A stretch of DNA of 64,000 nucleotides, from contig NZ_BMTF01000001.1 of NCBI RefSeq assembly GCF_014649535.1, positions 117,872-181,871 on the forward strand, given 5' to 3'. The notes below the pieces were generated by a model, which was given only the letters and a program-made list of their open reading frames with translations, was not told where the DNA came from and made no database searches. The position numbers were made by a program, and so were the translations under genes. This DNA comes from Streptomyces gelaticus. GTDB taxonomy: Bacteria > Actinomycetota > Actinomycetes > Streptomycetales > Streptomycetaceae. Positions 37,029 to 45,055 of the stretch are shown in pieces. Each line of letters opens with the position of its first letter. Within the stretch, counting starts at the first letter, position 1.

Positions 37029-38735
37029 GTGAGTGATGCAACTACCTGGTCCCGGCAGCCCGCCGTCCGCAGACTCCCGCTGGCAGCCCCACTGCGTCTG
37101 GCCCGGCCCTCGGACATGTGGTTCAAACCGGCACTGAGCGTGGTCGTCGCCACCGCCGTACCCGATCTGGTGCTGTTCGCCATCGACCGGCTCGACCTCG
37201 TGATGTACACGATGGCCGGTTCGCTCTGCGCGCTGTACGGCCACAACCTGCCGTACGCCCGCCGTGCCAGGGCCGTCGCCGGAGTCGTCGTCGCCATGGT
37301 CGTCGGCATGGCGATATCCCTGGTCGCTGCCTCGCTCACCGGATCGACCGCCGTGCTGATCGCGGTGGGGGCCCTGCTCGCGGCGGGGCAGAAGACGCTC
37401 TGCGACGCCACCCGCATCGGACCGCCCGGACCGGTGATCTTCACCTTCGTCACCTCCGCCGCACTCTTCGCACCGCAGCGCCTCGGCCAGGTGCCCGGCC
37501 ATCTCGCGCTGACCCTGGCCGCGGGCGTCATCGCCTGGCTGGTCACGGCGTGCCCCGCACTCCTGCGCCGGGAGGGCCCGGAGCGCCGGGCGACGGCCCG
37601 CGCCCTCGACGCCGCCGCGGCGTATCTCGCCGACCCCGGCCCTCGCACCCGGCACGCCGCGGCCACCGCCGTGCACGGGGCCTGGCAGACCCTGCTCGCC
37701 GCCGGACGCCCCACGCCCGTACGCCGGGCTCTCGAACGCCTCGTGGTGCACGCCGAGGCCGCCCTCGCCGGAGCCGCCCCCGGTACCTCCCCGCTCGACC
37801 CCGCGCCCGGCCCCGACCGGCTCCGCGCCTGGGCCCGGCAGACCCGCGCACGCGGCCCCGTCCCCACCCCGCCGGCCGCTCCCGGCACAGCCCAGGAACT
37901 GTTCGGCATCGACGCCGAACGGGCCGCCCGGTCCGGCGGAAGCCGTCGCGACGCCCGCCGCGCCCTGCTGCGCAGCCTCGCCCCGGGCTCCCCGCTGCTG
38001 CCCATCGGCGCCCGCGCGCTCGTCGGCTGCGCCCTGGCCGGGTACGTCTCCCAGGCGGTCGGCGTCGGCCGTCCCTACTGGGCGATCGTCACCGCTGCCT
38101 CCTTGTACCAGGCGAATGTCACCCTGTCCTGGAACCGGGCCCTCCAGCGCACCCTCGGTAATCTGCTCGGCGTCCTCGTCTTCGCCGCCGTCCTCCCGGC
38201 CAGCCGCACCGGACCACTGGCCCTCATCGGCTGCTGCCTGTTCTTCGGCTTCGCGGCCGAGGCCCTGATCACCCGCAACTACTGGCTCGGCTCCGTCGCC
38301 GTCACCCCGATGGCGCTGCTGGTCCTGGAGTTCGCCGACACCCACCCGGCGGGTGAACTCATCGGCGACCGGGTCCTGGACACCTTCATCGGCGCCGGGG
38401 CGGGCCTGCTCGCCGCCATGTTGGTGACCAACCGCCGGGCCGCCGGGCGCCTGGAGAAGGCCCTGGCCGCCACCGACCTGGCCCGAGCCCACGCCGTACA
38501 CACGCTGGCCGCCCCGCAGTCCACGCCCGCCGCGCTCGACGACGCCCACCGCAGGCTGACCGGATCGCTCGTCGAACTGCGCGAGGCGGACGACACCGCG
38601 GCGGGCGAATGGTGGCAGCGCGCCCTGCCCCGGGAGCAGGTCCTCGCCGCCGAGCAGGCCGGACACCGTACGCTCGCCGCGACAGCAACACGGCGGGGGT
38701 CGATCGCCCGCGCCCCGGAGAACGGAGCGGTGTGA
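37029..38735 (+). CDS. FUSC-family aromatic-acid-type exporter
   Basis: This 568-residue membrane protein has two blocks of hydrophobic helices (about 30-170 and 315-440) separated by a hydrophilic region, followed by a cytoplasmic helical tail. This is the FUSC/YccS-like layout of aromatic-acid or drug efflux proteins. The motif GRPYWAIVTAASLY near 349-362 is the typical family block. It begins at a GTG that coincides with the predicted transcription start. The stop overlaps the start of the MarR gene, so pump and regulator are coupled. The substrate is unknown. Confidence 0.85.
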   Translation: MSDATTWSRQPAVRRLPLAAPLRLARPSDMWFKPALSVVVATAVPDLVLFAIDRLDLVMYTMAGSLCALYGHNLPYARRARAVAGVVVAMVVGMAISLVAASLTGSTAVLIAVGALLAAGQKTLCDATRIGPPGPVIFTFVTSAALFAPQRLGQVPGHLALTLAAGVIAWLVTACPALLRREGPERRATARALDAAAAYLADPGPRTRHAAATAVHGAWQTLLAAGRPTPVRRALERLVVHAEAALAGAAPGTSPLDPAPGPDRLRAWARQTRARGPVPTPPAAPGTAQELFGIDAERAARSGGSRRDARRALLRSLAPGSPLLPIGARALVGCALAGYVSQAVGVGRPYWAIVTAASLYQANVTLSWNRALQRTLGNLLGVLVFAAVLPASRTGPLALIGCCLFFGFAAEALITRNYWLGSVAVTPMALLVLEFADTHPAGELIGDRVLDTFIGAGAGLLAAMLVTNRRAAGRLEKALAATDLARAHAVHTLAAPQSTPAALDDAHRRLTGSLVELREADDTAAGEWWQRALPREQVLAAEQAGHRTLAATATRRGSIARAPENGAV

Positions 38736-39238
38736 CCGACGACATCGTCGCCTCGGTGGTACGGCAGTGGCAGGCCGTCAACCCGGAGCTGGACACCGGG
38801 CCGATGGAACTCATCGGCCGCATCAACCGCTGCGCGGCCCTGCTCCAGCAGGCGGAGGACGCCCCGCTGCGCGCCGCCGGCCTGACCCGCGCCGAGTTCG
38901 ACCTGCTCGGAGCCGTACGCCGTACCGACCGCGAACTCACCCCCGGTGAACTGGCCAGGGAGACCTTCTCGTCCGGCGCCGCGGTCACCAAGCGCCTGCG
39001 GGTCCTCCAGGAGCGCGGTCTCGTCGACCGTCGCGGCGACGACCGCGACCGGCGCGTCAACCACATCCGCCTCACCGAGCAGGGCCGCGAACTGGTGGAC
39101 ATGCTGCTTCCCCGGCAGCTCGCGTACGAACGCACGGTGCTCTCCGGCCTCGACGAACAGTCCCGCACCCGGCTCAGCGCCCAGCTCAGTGAGTTGCTGG
39201 TGCAGTTGGAGGGGCGGATCGGCGGTGGCCCGCGCTGA
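38732..39238 (+). CDS. MarR-family regulator
   Basis: This 168-residue winged helix-turn-helix repressor has recognition region ELTPGELARETFSSGAAVTKRLRVLQERGLV near 69-99 and wing RRGDDRDRRVNHIRLT near 100-115. It starts at a GTG overlapping the exporter stop (GTGTGA) after a GGAG. As the second gene of an exporter operon whose promoter carries an inverted repeat, it is likely the autorepressor that releases on binding the exported compound. Confidence 0.9.
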   Translation: MTDDIVASVVRQWQAVNPELDTGPMELIGRINRCAALLQQAEDAPLRAAGLTRAEFDLLGAVRRTDRELTPGELARETFSSGAAVTKRLRVLQERGLVDRRGDDRDRRVNHIRLTEQGRELVDMLLPRQLAYERTVLSGLDEQSRTRLSAQLSELLVQLEGRIGGGPR

Positions 39239-39309
39239 ACCGGGACGGGTGTGTGGGGCCGTTCCGGCGGCGCGTGGAAAATGCCGCGCGGACGCCGGTG
39301 CGCCGCTGC

Positions 39310-39315
39310 TAGCGT
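39310..39315 (+). promoter_or_regulatory. Candidate -10 box of the ThrRS leader transcript
   Basis: TAGCGT ends 7 nt before the ATG of the leader peptide, so the transcript probably starts at or next to that ATG and the leader peptide is translated without a leader sequence. No good -35 box is visible at the right distance. Confidence 0.45.
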
Positions 39316-39322
39316 CCCCCGC

Positions 39323-39373
39323 ATGAAGCGCGCTGCCATGACGACGACGCCGGAGAGTGTCCCGGCGCGCTGA
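39323..39373 (+). CDS. Threonine-rich leader peptide of the auxiliary ThrRS
   Basis: This 16-codon ORF encodes MKRAAMTTTPESVPAR and stops with TGA. Three consecutive ACG Thr codons lie at 39341-39349. There is no ribosome binding site, but a -10-like box 7 nt before the ATG suggests leaderless translation. It ends 14 nt before a perfect terminator hairpin and 84 nt before a threonyl-tRNA synthetase gene. The content and placement are those of an attenuator control peptide: ribosomes would stall on the Thr codons when charged tRNA-Thr is scarce. Confidence 0.75.
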   Translation: MKRAAMTTTPESVPAR

Positions 39374-39417
39374 CAGCTGTGCAGTGAGAAGCCCCGGGGC
39401 GAGTGCCCCGGGGCTTC
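39348..39417 (+). promoter_or_regulatory. Ribosome-mediated threonine attenuator
   Basis: Region 1, CGCCGG (39348-39353, directly after the Thr codons), pairs with CCGGCG (39362-39367) as a pause hairpin. The terminator is a perfect 13-bp stem, 39388-39400 with 39405-39417, loop GAGT. Bases 39359-39365 (GTCCCGG) can instead pair with 39394-39400 (CCGGGGC, one G-U), which would break the terminator. A ribosome stalled on the Thr codons covers region 1 and favours this antiterminator. No U-run follows, as is usual in Streptomyces. Confidence 0.72.
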
Positions 39418-39457
39418 GCCTTGCGGTCACCCGCCCGACCACCGCGAGGAGACCGCC

Positions 39458-40672
39458 ATGCACGACCACCGCAAGCTCGGCCGCGAGCTGGACCTGTTCG
39501 ACACCGACCCGCTGATCGGCGCGGGACTGCCCTACTGGCTGCCCGACGGCGCCGCCGTGCGCCATGCCCTGGAGGAGTACATCCGCACCGCCGAACAGCG
39601 GGCGGGCTACCGGCACGTGTACTCGCCGGTGCTCGGCAAGCGGGAGCTGTACGAGATCTCCGGGCATTGGTCGCACTACAGCGACGACATGTTCCCGCCG
39701 ATGGACCTGGGTGGGGAGCAGATGGTGCTGCGGCCCAGCCTGTGTCCGCACCACGCGGTCATCTACCGTTCCCGCTCGCACAGCTACCGCGAACTGCCGC
39801 TGCGCATGGCCGAACTGGGCGGCATGTACCGCTCCGAGCTCTCCGGAGTACTCGGCGGACTGACCCGGGTGCGTTCCATCCAGCTGAACGACGCGCACAT
39901 CTTCTGCACCCCTGACCAAGTCGCCGAGGAGGCGCGGGCCGCGCTGGAGCTGATCGGCGCGGCGTACCGGGCACTGGGCATCGGCGCGGCCCGCTACCGG
40001 CTCTCCCTCCCGGGGCCGGGCGGCAAGTACGTCGACGACCCCGGGATGTGGCAGCGGTCCACCGCTGTGCTGACCGAAGTACTGGACCGTTCGGGAGTGC
40101 CCTACGAGGCGGCCGGGGGAGAGGCCGCGTTCTACGGTCCCAAGATCGATGTCCAGGTCGCCGACGGGGCGGGGCGGGAGTCCACCCTGTCCACCGTCCA
40201 GATCGACTTCCACCAGCCGGTCCGGTTCGGCCTGCACTACATCGGCGCCGACGGAGCGAAACACCGGCCGGTCATGGTCCATCGCAGCATCATCGGCAGC
40301 GTGGAGCGGGCCGTCGCCCATCTGATCGAGGCACACGGCGGGGCCTTTCCCGCCTGGCTCGCCCCCACCCAGCTGGTGATCCTCCCGGTCTCCGGTGCCG
40401 AACTGCCCGAGGCCGAGGTGTTCGCCCGGCGGTGTGCCGGCCTGGGTCTGCGGGCCGGGATCGCCGGACCGGAACGCGGGTCCCTGGGTGCCCGTGTCCG
40501 GGAAGCCCGCCTGGTGCCCGGTCAGGTGGTCATCGGGGCCAGGGAAGCGGCCGAAGGGCTGGTGGCGCTGCGCCTGCGCGACGGAACCCGGCTCGATCCA
40601 CGGCCCGCGGACGAGGTTCTCGCCCGGATCGCCGCCCTGGTGGAGGCGCGCAGCATCGAACTCCGGGCGTAG
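39458..40672 (+). CDS. Auxiliary threonyl-tRNA synthetase lacking the editing domain
   Basis: This 404-residue class II synthetase is made only of the catalytic core (about 5-300) and the C-terminal anticodon-binding domain (about 305-395). Normal bacterial ThrRS has about 640 residues with N-terminal TGS and editing domains, which are absent here. Core blocks are clear: YRELPLRMAELG (motif 2 start, 110-121), NDAHIFC (144-150) and MVHRSIIGSVERAVAHLIE (motif 3). The zinc ligands appear kept (Cys96, His147 and the motif 3 His), but NCPGH reads LCPHH. It starts at an ATG after GAGGAG and is preceded by the Thr attenuator. It is likely a backup or inhibitor-resistant enzyme. Confidence 0.87.
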   Translation: MHDHRKLGRELDLFDTDPLIGAGLPYWLPDGAAVRHALEEYIRTAEQRAGYRHVYSPVLGKRELYEISGHWSHYSDDMFPPMDLGGEQMVLRPSLCPHHAVIYRSRSHSYRELPLRMAELGGMYRSELSGVLGGLTRVRSIQLNDAHIFCTPDQVAEEARAALELIGAAYRALGIGAARYRLSLPGPGGKYVDDPGMWQRSTAVLTEVLDRSGVPYEAAGGEAAFYGPKIDVQVADGAGRESTLSTVQIDFHQPVRFGLHYIGADGAKHRPVMVHRSIIGSVERAVAHLIEAHGGAFPAWLAPTQLVILPVSGAELPEAEVFARRCAGLGLRAGIAGPERGSLGARVREARLVPGQVVIGAREAAEGLVALRLRDGTRLDPRPADEVLARIAALVEARSIELRA

Positions 40673-40682
40673 GGACGCGAAA

Positions 40683-40712
40683 GGCGGCGGCGGACCCGGG
40701 CCCGCTGCCGCC
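40683..40712. terminator. Terminator between convergent ThrRS and IclR genes
   Basis: Arms 40683-40693 and 40702-40712 form an 11-bp GC stem with one G-U pair, starting 10 nt after the ThrRS stop. It can serve both convergent genes. Confidence 0.65.
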
Positions 40713-40729
40713 TCCCGCGGGGTGATCGT

Positions 40730-41554
40730 TCAGGCCGGGCCCAACAGTGCGGCGGACAGGCGTAGTTCCCCGGCGCGGCGGGCGAGAGCCGCGTCGTCGC
40801 CGCGGTCTGCGGGTGCCGAGGCCACAAGCGCGAGCCGGTCGCGCCAGCTCGTACCCGCCAGTGGTACGGCCACCGTGTGCATGCCCCGGACCGACTCCCC
40901 GCGGCTCACCGCGAATCCACGGACGCGGATCTCCGCCAGCTCCGTGAGCAGCGCGGAGCGCGAGGTGAGGGTGGTCGGCGTGACCGCGGGCAGCTTCTCG
41001 TACGGGTAGAGGGCGCAGACCTGTTCCGTCGTCATCCGGGAGAGCAGCACCTTGCCGCCAGACGTGCCGTGGGCGGGGCGCGTGCCGCCGACTTCCGGCA
41101 TCACCCGCACCGGATGCGGGCACTCGCGGCCGTCGGTGACGATGATCCGGTCGCCGATCAGTGCCGTGCTCTGTACCGTCTCGCCGGTGCGCCGCAGCGC
41201 GTCCTCCAGTACCGCTCCCAGTCGTTCGCGGACGGCCGTGCCGAATCCCGCCGGGCGGCCGAGCCGGACCAGCTCCGGACCGGCCGAGTAGCCGCGGCCG
41301 GAGGAGCCCCGGATCGCGAAGCCGCGTCCCTCCAGGGTGCTGAGCACCCGGTGGGCCGTGGACCGGCCCACGGAGAGCAGCCCGGCCGCCTCGGAGACGG
41401 TGAGCGTGTCATGGGTGAGGAAGAGGCGCATCAGCCGGAGCCCGGTGTCCAGCGACTCGATGGTGTAGTTCCGGTTCGGCCCCGAGGGGTGTCCGCTCCC
41501 TTTCGCTGCCGAAGTCAGTCCGGCGACCGGGTCTTCCACTCGCCCATCCGACAT
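40730..41554 (-). CDS. IclR-family transcriptional regulator
   Basis: This 274-residue regulator has an N-terminal winged helix-turn-helix (about 30-90, LTVSEAAGLLSVGRSTAHRVLSTLEGRGF). A GAF-like ligand domain follows with THGTSGG-like RPAHGTSGGKVLLS and the C-terminal MHTVAVPLAG block. I start at the ATG at 41554, which has AAAGGAG upstream; the frame extends 20 codons further without support. No catabolic genes flank it, so the target is unknown, and it faces a 440-bp promoter region shared with the conservon. Confidence 0.88.
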   Translation of the reverse strand: MSDGRVEDPVAGLTSAAKGSGHPSGPNRNYTIESLDTGLRLMRLFLTHDTLTVSEAAGLLSVGRSTAHRVLSTLEGRGFAIRGSSGRGYSAGPELVRLGRPAGFGTAVRERLGAVLEDALRRTGETVQSTALIGDRIIVTDGRECPHPVRVMPEVGGTRPAHGTSGGKVLLSRMTTEQVCALYPYEKLPAVTPTTLTSRSALLTELAEIRVRGFAVSRGESVRGMHTVAVPLAGTSWRDRLALVASAPADRGDDAALARRAGELRLSAALLGPA

Positions 41555-41996
41555 GAATGCGCTCCTTTCGGTCTGGTTCGATCGCGTGTGCGACTGTCCC
41601 GTTCTGCGGAGCAAGTCGGAATGGCCGACCTGGTCGGATCGCGCCGTGTCACCTTCGTAACCACCGTACGTGATCGGCGGGATGGTCTGAACGGGTGCCG
41701 CGATCGGCCCGCGATTGATCCGGCTGTCATCCCGTTCCCCGGTACGGACGTCCCCTTTCGCTGCCGGATCGTGCTGAGTGTCACTGCTTGTGCACGCGTG
41801 ACGGCGGTGCGTGCAAAAACTCGTGAGTGTATTACCGCCGGAGCGCTCGCGCAGGGGGTTGGGTGAATGTGCCGAAGCACTGATTCGATCTGACTAAGCT
41901 CACGCGCAGTGAAGTCGAGTTGATATGAATTCGAGCGCTTGCTCCCGACTGCCCTGCAAGCGTGCATACCTCCCGAATCAACGCCAGAGGTCCTAG
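41555..41996. other. Divergent promoter region of IclR gene and conservon
   Basis: About 440 bases, less GC-rich than the coding DNA around it, between the two divergent starts. No coding frame or clear promoter boxes could be assigned; the length suggests regulatory sites. Confidence 0.4.
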
Positions 41997-43619
41997 ATGG
42001 TTCGTGTTGAATCACCGCCGATCGACCGAGAAACCTCCGTCGCTCGTGCCGTGTTGCTGCCCGTGCTCCTGATGGGCGGCGCCACTGCCGCCGCGGCAGC
42101 AGTGGTTTCCGCGGCCGCGCGGATACCAGTCGTATGGTGCGGCGCCGTCGCCACGGTCGCGGTCGTCGCGCTGAGCGTCCAACTCGCCCGCCGGGCGCGC
42201 GATCTGCGCAGCCAGCGCGCGGTGTACGAACGGCGCTTCGCCGACCTGGAGCGGCGCATCGCCACCCACGACGACGAGACCGTCCGGCTCAGCAAGGAGC
42301 TCCTGCCGGCCGCCATCCACCGGCTGCGCGTGGGCAATTCGCCCGAAGAGGTGCTCCGTGACGTCGTCGACGCCGACGAGATGTACCGCGAGCTTCCCGA
42401 CGCCCAGCGCACCCTCGTCTACACGGTGCTGAACATCATTGACAACGAAGAGGCGATGCGTGACTCCGCGCAGCGCGCCTTCGTCAACGTCGCCCGGCGC
42501 GTCCAGGCGATCGTCCACCGCCAGGCGAGCGAACTGCGCGAGATGGAGGAGCACCACGGGCGCAACCCCGACGTCTTCGACGACCTGCTCCGCATCGACC
42601 ACGGCACCGCGCTGATCGGCCGCCTCGCCGACTCCATCGCGGTACTCGGCGGCGCCCGGCCCAGCCGTCAGTGGCCCAAGCCCGTCCCGCTGTTCAGCGT
42701 GCTGCGCGGCGCCATGTCGCGCATCCTGGAGTACCCCCGCGTCGATCTGCACTCGATCGCCAAGGTCGCCATCATCGGCACGGCCGTCGAACCGCTCATC
42801 CACGCCTGCGCCGAGCTCCTCGACAACGCCACCCGCTACTCGCCCCCGCAGACGCGGGTGCACGTCACCGCCGTCGAGGTGCAGACCGGCATCGCCATCG
42901 AGATCGAGGACGGCGGCGTCTCGCTCAGCGAGGAGGCCCGCGCACGGGCCGAGAACATGCTCGCCAGGGCCCAGGCCGGCTCCAACATGAACGACCTCGG
43001 CGAGTCCCCGCGCCTCGGCATGGCCGTCGTCGGCCGGCTCGCGCGCATGTACGACCTCCAGGTCTCGCTGCGGCAGTCCGCGTACGGCGGTGTCCGCGCC
43101 GTGCTCATCGTGCCCCGCGCCATGATCACCACCGGACCCGCTCCCGGTATCGCCCACGGCATCGGTGCCACGTCGAGGCCCACCAGCGACATCGACCAAG
43201 AGGCCATGAAGCACGTCGTGCCGGCCCGCCGCAAGCCGCGCACCCCCGTGGCCCAGCGACCCGCCACCGGGCCGGTCGCGCCCGCCACCCGGCCGGTCGT
43301 GCCCGCGGCCGCCATGGAGGACGACGTCCCCGTGGTGACCGAGTGGACCGCGGGCGGGCTCCCGCAGCGGCGCAGCCGCGGCCGGGCGCCCCTAGGCTCG
43401 CACAACCTCCCGGCCCAGCCCGCCGACCCCACCGCGGGCCAGCGCAACGGCTACGCCAACGGCCACGCCAACGGCCACGGACCCGGCGGGCCCGGCGGCA
43501 AGGAGCAGCCCCCCGGACTCTGGCTGGAGGCCTTCACCAACGCGGTCAACGGCGTGCCGCAGGACCCGAAGACCGACGAAGACTCTGACGATGCGTGGGA
43601 CAAGGGAGACCTGAAGTGA
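41997..43619 (+). CDS. cvnA: Conservon histidine-kinase-like membrane protein
   Basis: This 540-residue protein has two short N-terminal membrane helices (about 18-40 and 45-62), a helical dimerisation region and a HATPase domain with ACAELLDNATRYSPP near 281-295 and EIEDGGVS near 302-309. A long Pro/Arg/Gly-rich tail (about 395-540) follows. It resembles the first gene of Streptomyces conservons, thought to pass a membrane signal to the small GTPase system. No canonical phospho-acceptor HExxR/TP motif is seen. Its stop overlaps cvnB by a GTGA. Confidence 0.9.
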   Translation: MVRVESPPIDRETSVARAVLLPVLLMGGATAAAAAVVSAAARIPVVWCGAVATVAVVALSVQLARRARDLRSQRAVYERRFADLERRIATHDDETVRLSKELLPAAIHRLRVGNSPEEVLRDVVDADEMYRELPDAQRTLVYTVLNIIDNEEAMRDSAQRAFVNVARRVQAIVHRQASELREMEEHHGRNPDVFDDLLRIDHGTALIGRLADSIAVLGGARPSRQWPKPVPLFSVLRGAMSRILEYPRVDLHSIAKVAIIGTAVEPLIHACAELLDNATRYSPPQTRVHVTAVEVQTGIAIEIEDGGVSLSEEARARAENMLARAQAGSNMNDLGESPRLGMAVVGRLARMYDLQVSLRQSAYGGVRAVLIVPRAMITTGPAPGIAHGIGATSRPTSDIDQEAMKHVVPARRKPRTPVAQRPATGPVAPATRPVVPAAAMEDDVPVVTEWTAGGLPQRRSRGRAPLGSHNLPAQPADPTAGQRNGYANGHANGHGPGGPGGKEQPPGLWLEAFTNAVNGVPQDPKTDEDSDDAWDKGDLK

Positions 43620-44023
43620 TCCAGCAGCGGGGAAACATGGACTGGATGCTCAAGGAACTGGCCGACGACGTACCGGACATCCACCAGATCGTGGTGCTCT
43701 CCGCCGACGGTCTGCGCATCGCCCGGCACGGCGGCGACCCCGATGTCGCCGACCGCCTCGCGGCGGCCTGCGCCGGGCTGCAGAGCCTGGCCGCCGCCGT
43801 CGCCTCCGAAATCCCGTACAGCGACGGCGTCATGCGACTGGTCGTCATTGAAGTCACCGGCGGCTTCTTCTACTTGATGGCCGCCGGAACCGGCGCGTAC
43901 CTCGCGGTCCTCGCCGGCGAAACGGTCGACGCGGGACTGGTCGGATCGCGGATGCGCGACATGGTCGTCAGGATCGGTGCCCACCTGACGAGTCCGCCGC
44001 GCCACGACGGGCAGACCGGATGA
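43616..44023 (+). CDS. cvnB: Conservon roadblock/LC7 protein
   Basis: This 135-residue roadblock/LC7-domain protein (core MDWMLKELADDVPDIHQIVVLSADGL from about residue 8) probably regulates the GTPase encoded two genes on, as in MglB-like GAPs. The GTG start overlaps the cvnA stop and follows GGGAG. The end overlaps cvnC by four bases (ATGA). Confidence 0.9.
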   Translation: MIQQRGNMDWMLKELADDVPDIHQIVVLSADGLRIARHGGDPDVADRLAAACAGLQSLAAAVASEIPYSDGVMRLVVIEVTGGFFYLMAAGTGAYLAVLAGETVDAGLVGSRMRDMVVRIGAHLTSPPRHDGQTG

Positions 44024-44391
44024 ACTCTCCCCGACGAGAACGCCGAACGGCCGATCCGGCACTGAGCGATCCGGAACGGCTGTACGTGATCACCGGCGAT
44101 CCCGACGGCAGCGAGCGGGCACAGCTCGACCTGGTCACGATGATCGTCGCGCAGGCACAGCCGACGCCGACGGTCCAGCCCGAGCAGGCCGTGATCCTGC
44201 GGCTCTGCCAAGCGCCGTTATCCGTCGCCGAGATCTCGGCATACCTCGGTCTGCCCTTCAGCGTGGTGACCTCGCTGCTCACCGAACTCCTCGCTGCCGG
44301 ACTCATCGAATCGCGCGCGCCCATCGTCCGCGCCACTCTCCCGGACAGGTCCCTTCTCGAAGCGGTGATGCATGGACTTCAGAAGCTCTGA
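44020..44391 (+). CDS. cvnC: Conservon DUF742 protein with a TTA codon
   Basis: This 123-residue DUF742 protein has a predicted winged-helix core (LCQAPLSVAEISAYLGLPFSVVTSLLTELLAAGLIE near 62-97), the third element of conservons. Leu67 is encoded by TTA (44218-44220), the only in-frame TTA I found in the window. In Streptomyces this codon needs the bldA tRNA, so output of the conservon may be limited to late growth or development. It is overlapped at both ends by cvnB (4 nt) and cvnD (20 nt). Confidence 0.9.
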   Translation: MNSPRRERRTADPALSDPERLYVITGDPDGSERAQLDLVTMIVAQAQPTPTVQPEQAVILRLCQAPLSVAEISAYLGLPFSVVTSLLTELLAAGLIESRAPIVRATLPDRSLLEAVMHGLQKL

Positions 44392-44986
44392 CACGATCAC
44401 CGGCCCCCGGCGCGAGGACGTCCTTCCCACCACGGCGACTGCCGCGGTGAAGGTCGTGATCGTCGGCGGGTTCGGGGTCGGCAAGACGACCATGGTCGGT
44501 TCCGTCAGCGAGATCCGGCCGCTGACCACCGAGGAGACCATGACCCAGGCCGGTGTCGGCGTGGACGACAACTACGGGGTGGAGAGCAAGACCGCCACCA
44601 CCGTCGCCATGGACTTCGGCCGGATCTCCATCAGCGAGGAGCTGATCCTCTATCTGTTCGGCACCCCGGGCCAGGAACGGTTCTGGTTCCTGTGGAACGG
44701 CCTGTTCGAAGGTGCCCTCGGTGCGGTGGTCCTCGTCGACACCCGGCGTCTCGAAGTCAGCTTCGACGTCATCGGGAGACTGGAGGAGCGCGGCGTGCCG
44801 TTCGTCGTCGCCATCAACACCTTCCCCGACGCCCCGAAACACCCCGTCGAGGCGCTGCGGAGCGCCCTGGACCTCCCCGAGGAGGTCCCGATGATCGACT
44901 GCGACGCCCGACTGCGCGGCTCCAGCCGCGACGTGCTGATGACCCTGATGCGCTATCTGCACAGTCTGGCTCTCCCGCTCGCCTGA
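44372..44986 (+). CDS. cvnD: Conservon small GTPase
   Basis: This 204-residue Ras-like/MglA-like GTPase has a P-loop GGFGVGKTT (32-40), a Thr-rich switch I (RPLTTEETMTQ), switch II FGTPGQERF near 95-103 and a base-recognition segment INTFPD near 141-146. It is the effector switch of the conservon, acted on by the roadblock protein. The ATG lies inside the end of cvnC (20-nt overlap), so translation is coupled. Confidence 0.92.
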   Translation: MDFRSSDTITGPRREDVLPTTATAAVKVVIVGGFGVGKTTMVGSVSEIRPLTTEETMTQAGVGVDDNYGVESKTATTVAMDFGRISISEELILYLFGTPGQERFWFLWNGLFEGALGAVVLVDTRRLEVSFDVIGRLEERGVPFVVAINTFPDAPKHPVEALRSALDLPEEVPMIDCDARLRGSSRDVLMTLMRYLHSLALPLA

Positions 44987-45055
44987 CCGCAGTACCAACC
45001 CCCCGCGCGCATCCCCATCAGTCCGGTACCTGGAAGCCTGATCCCTGGAGCGATC

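Noticed and set aside
36144..38666. 840-codon minus-strand frame running through the exporter gene
   Set aside because: Only its end (36144-36911) is a real protein (VOC family). The upstream part is antisense to the FUSC gene and low complexity, and a proper ribosome binding site precedes the ATG at 36911.
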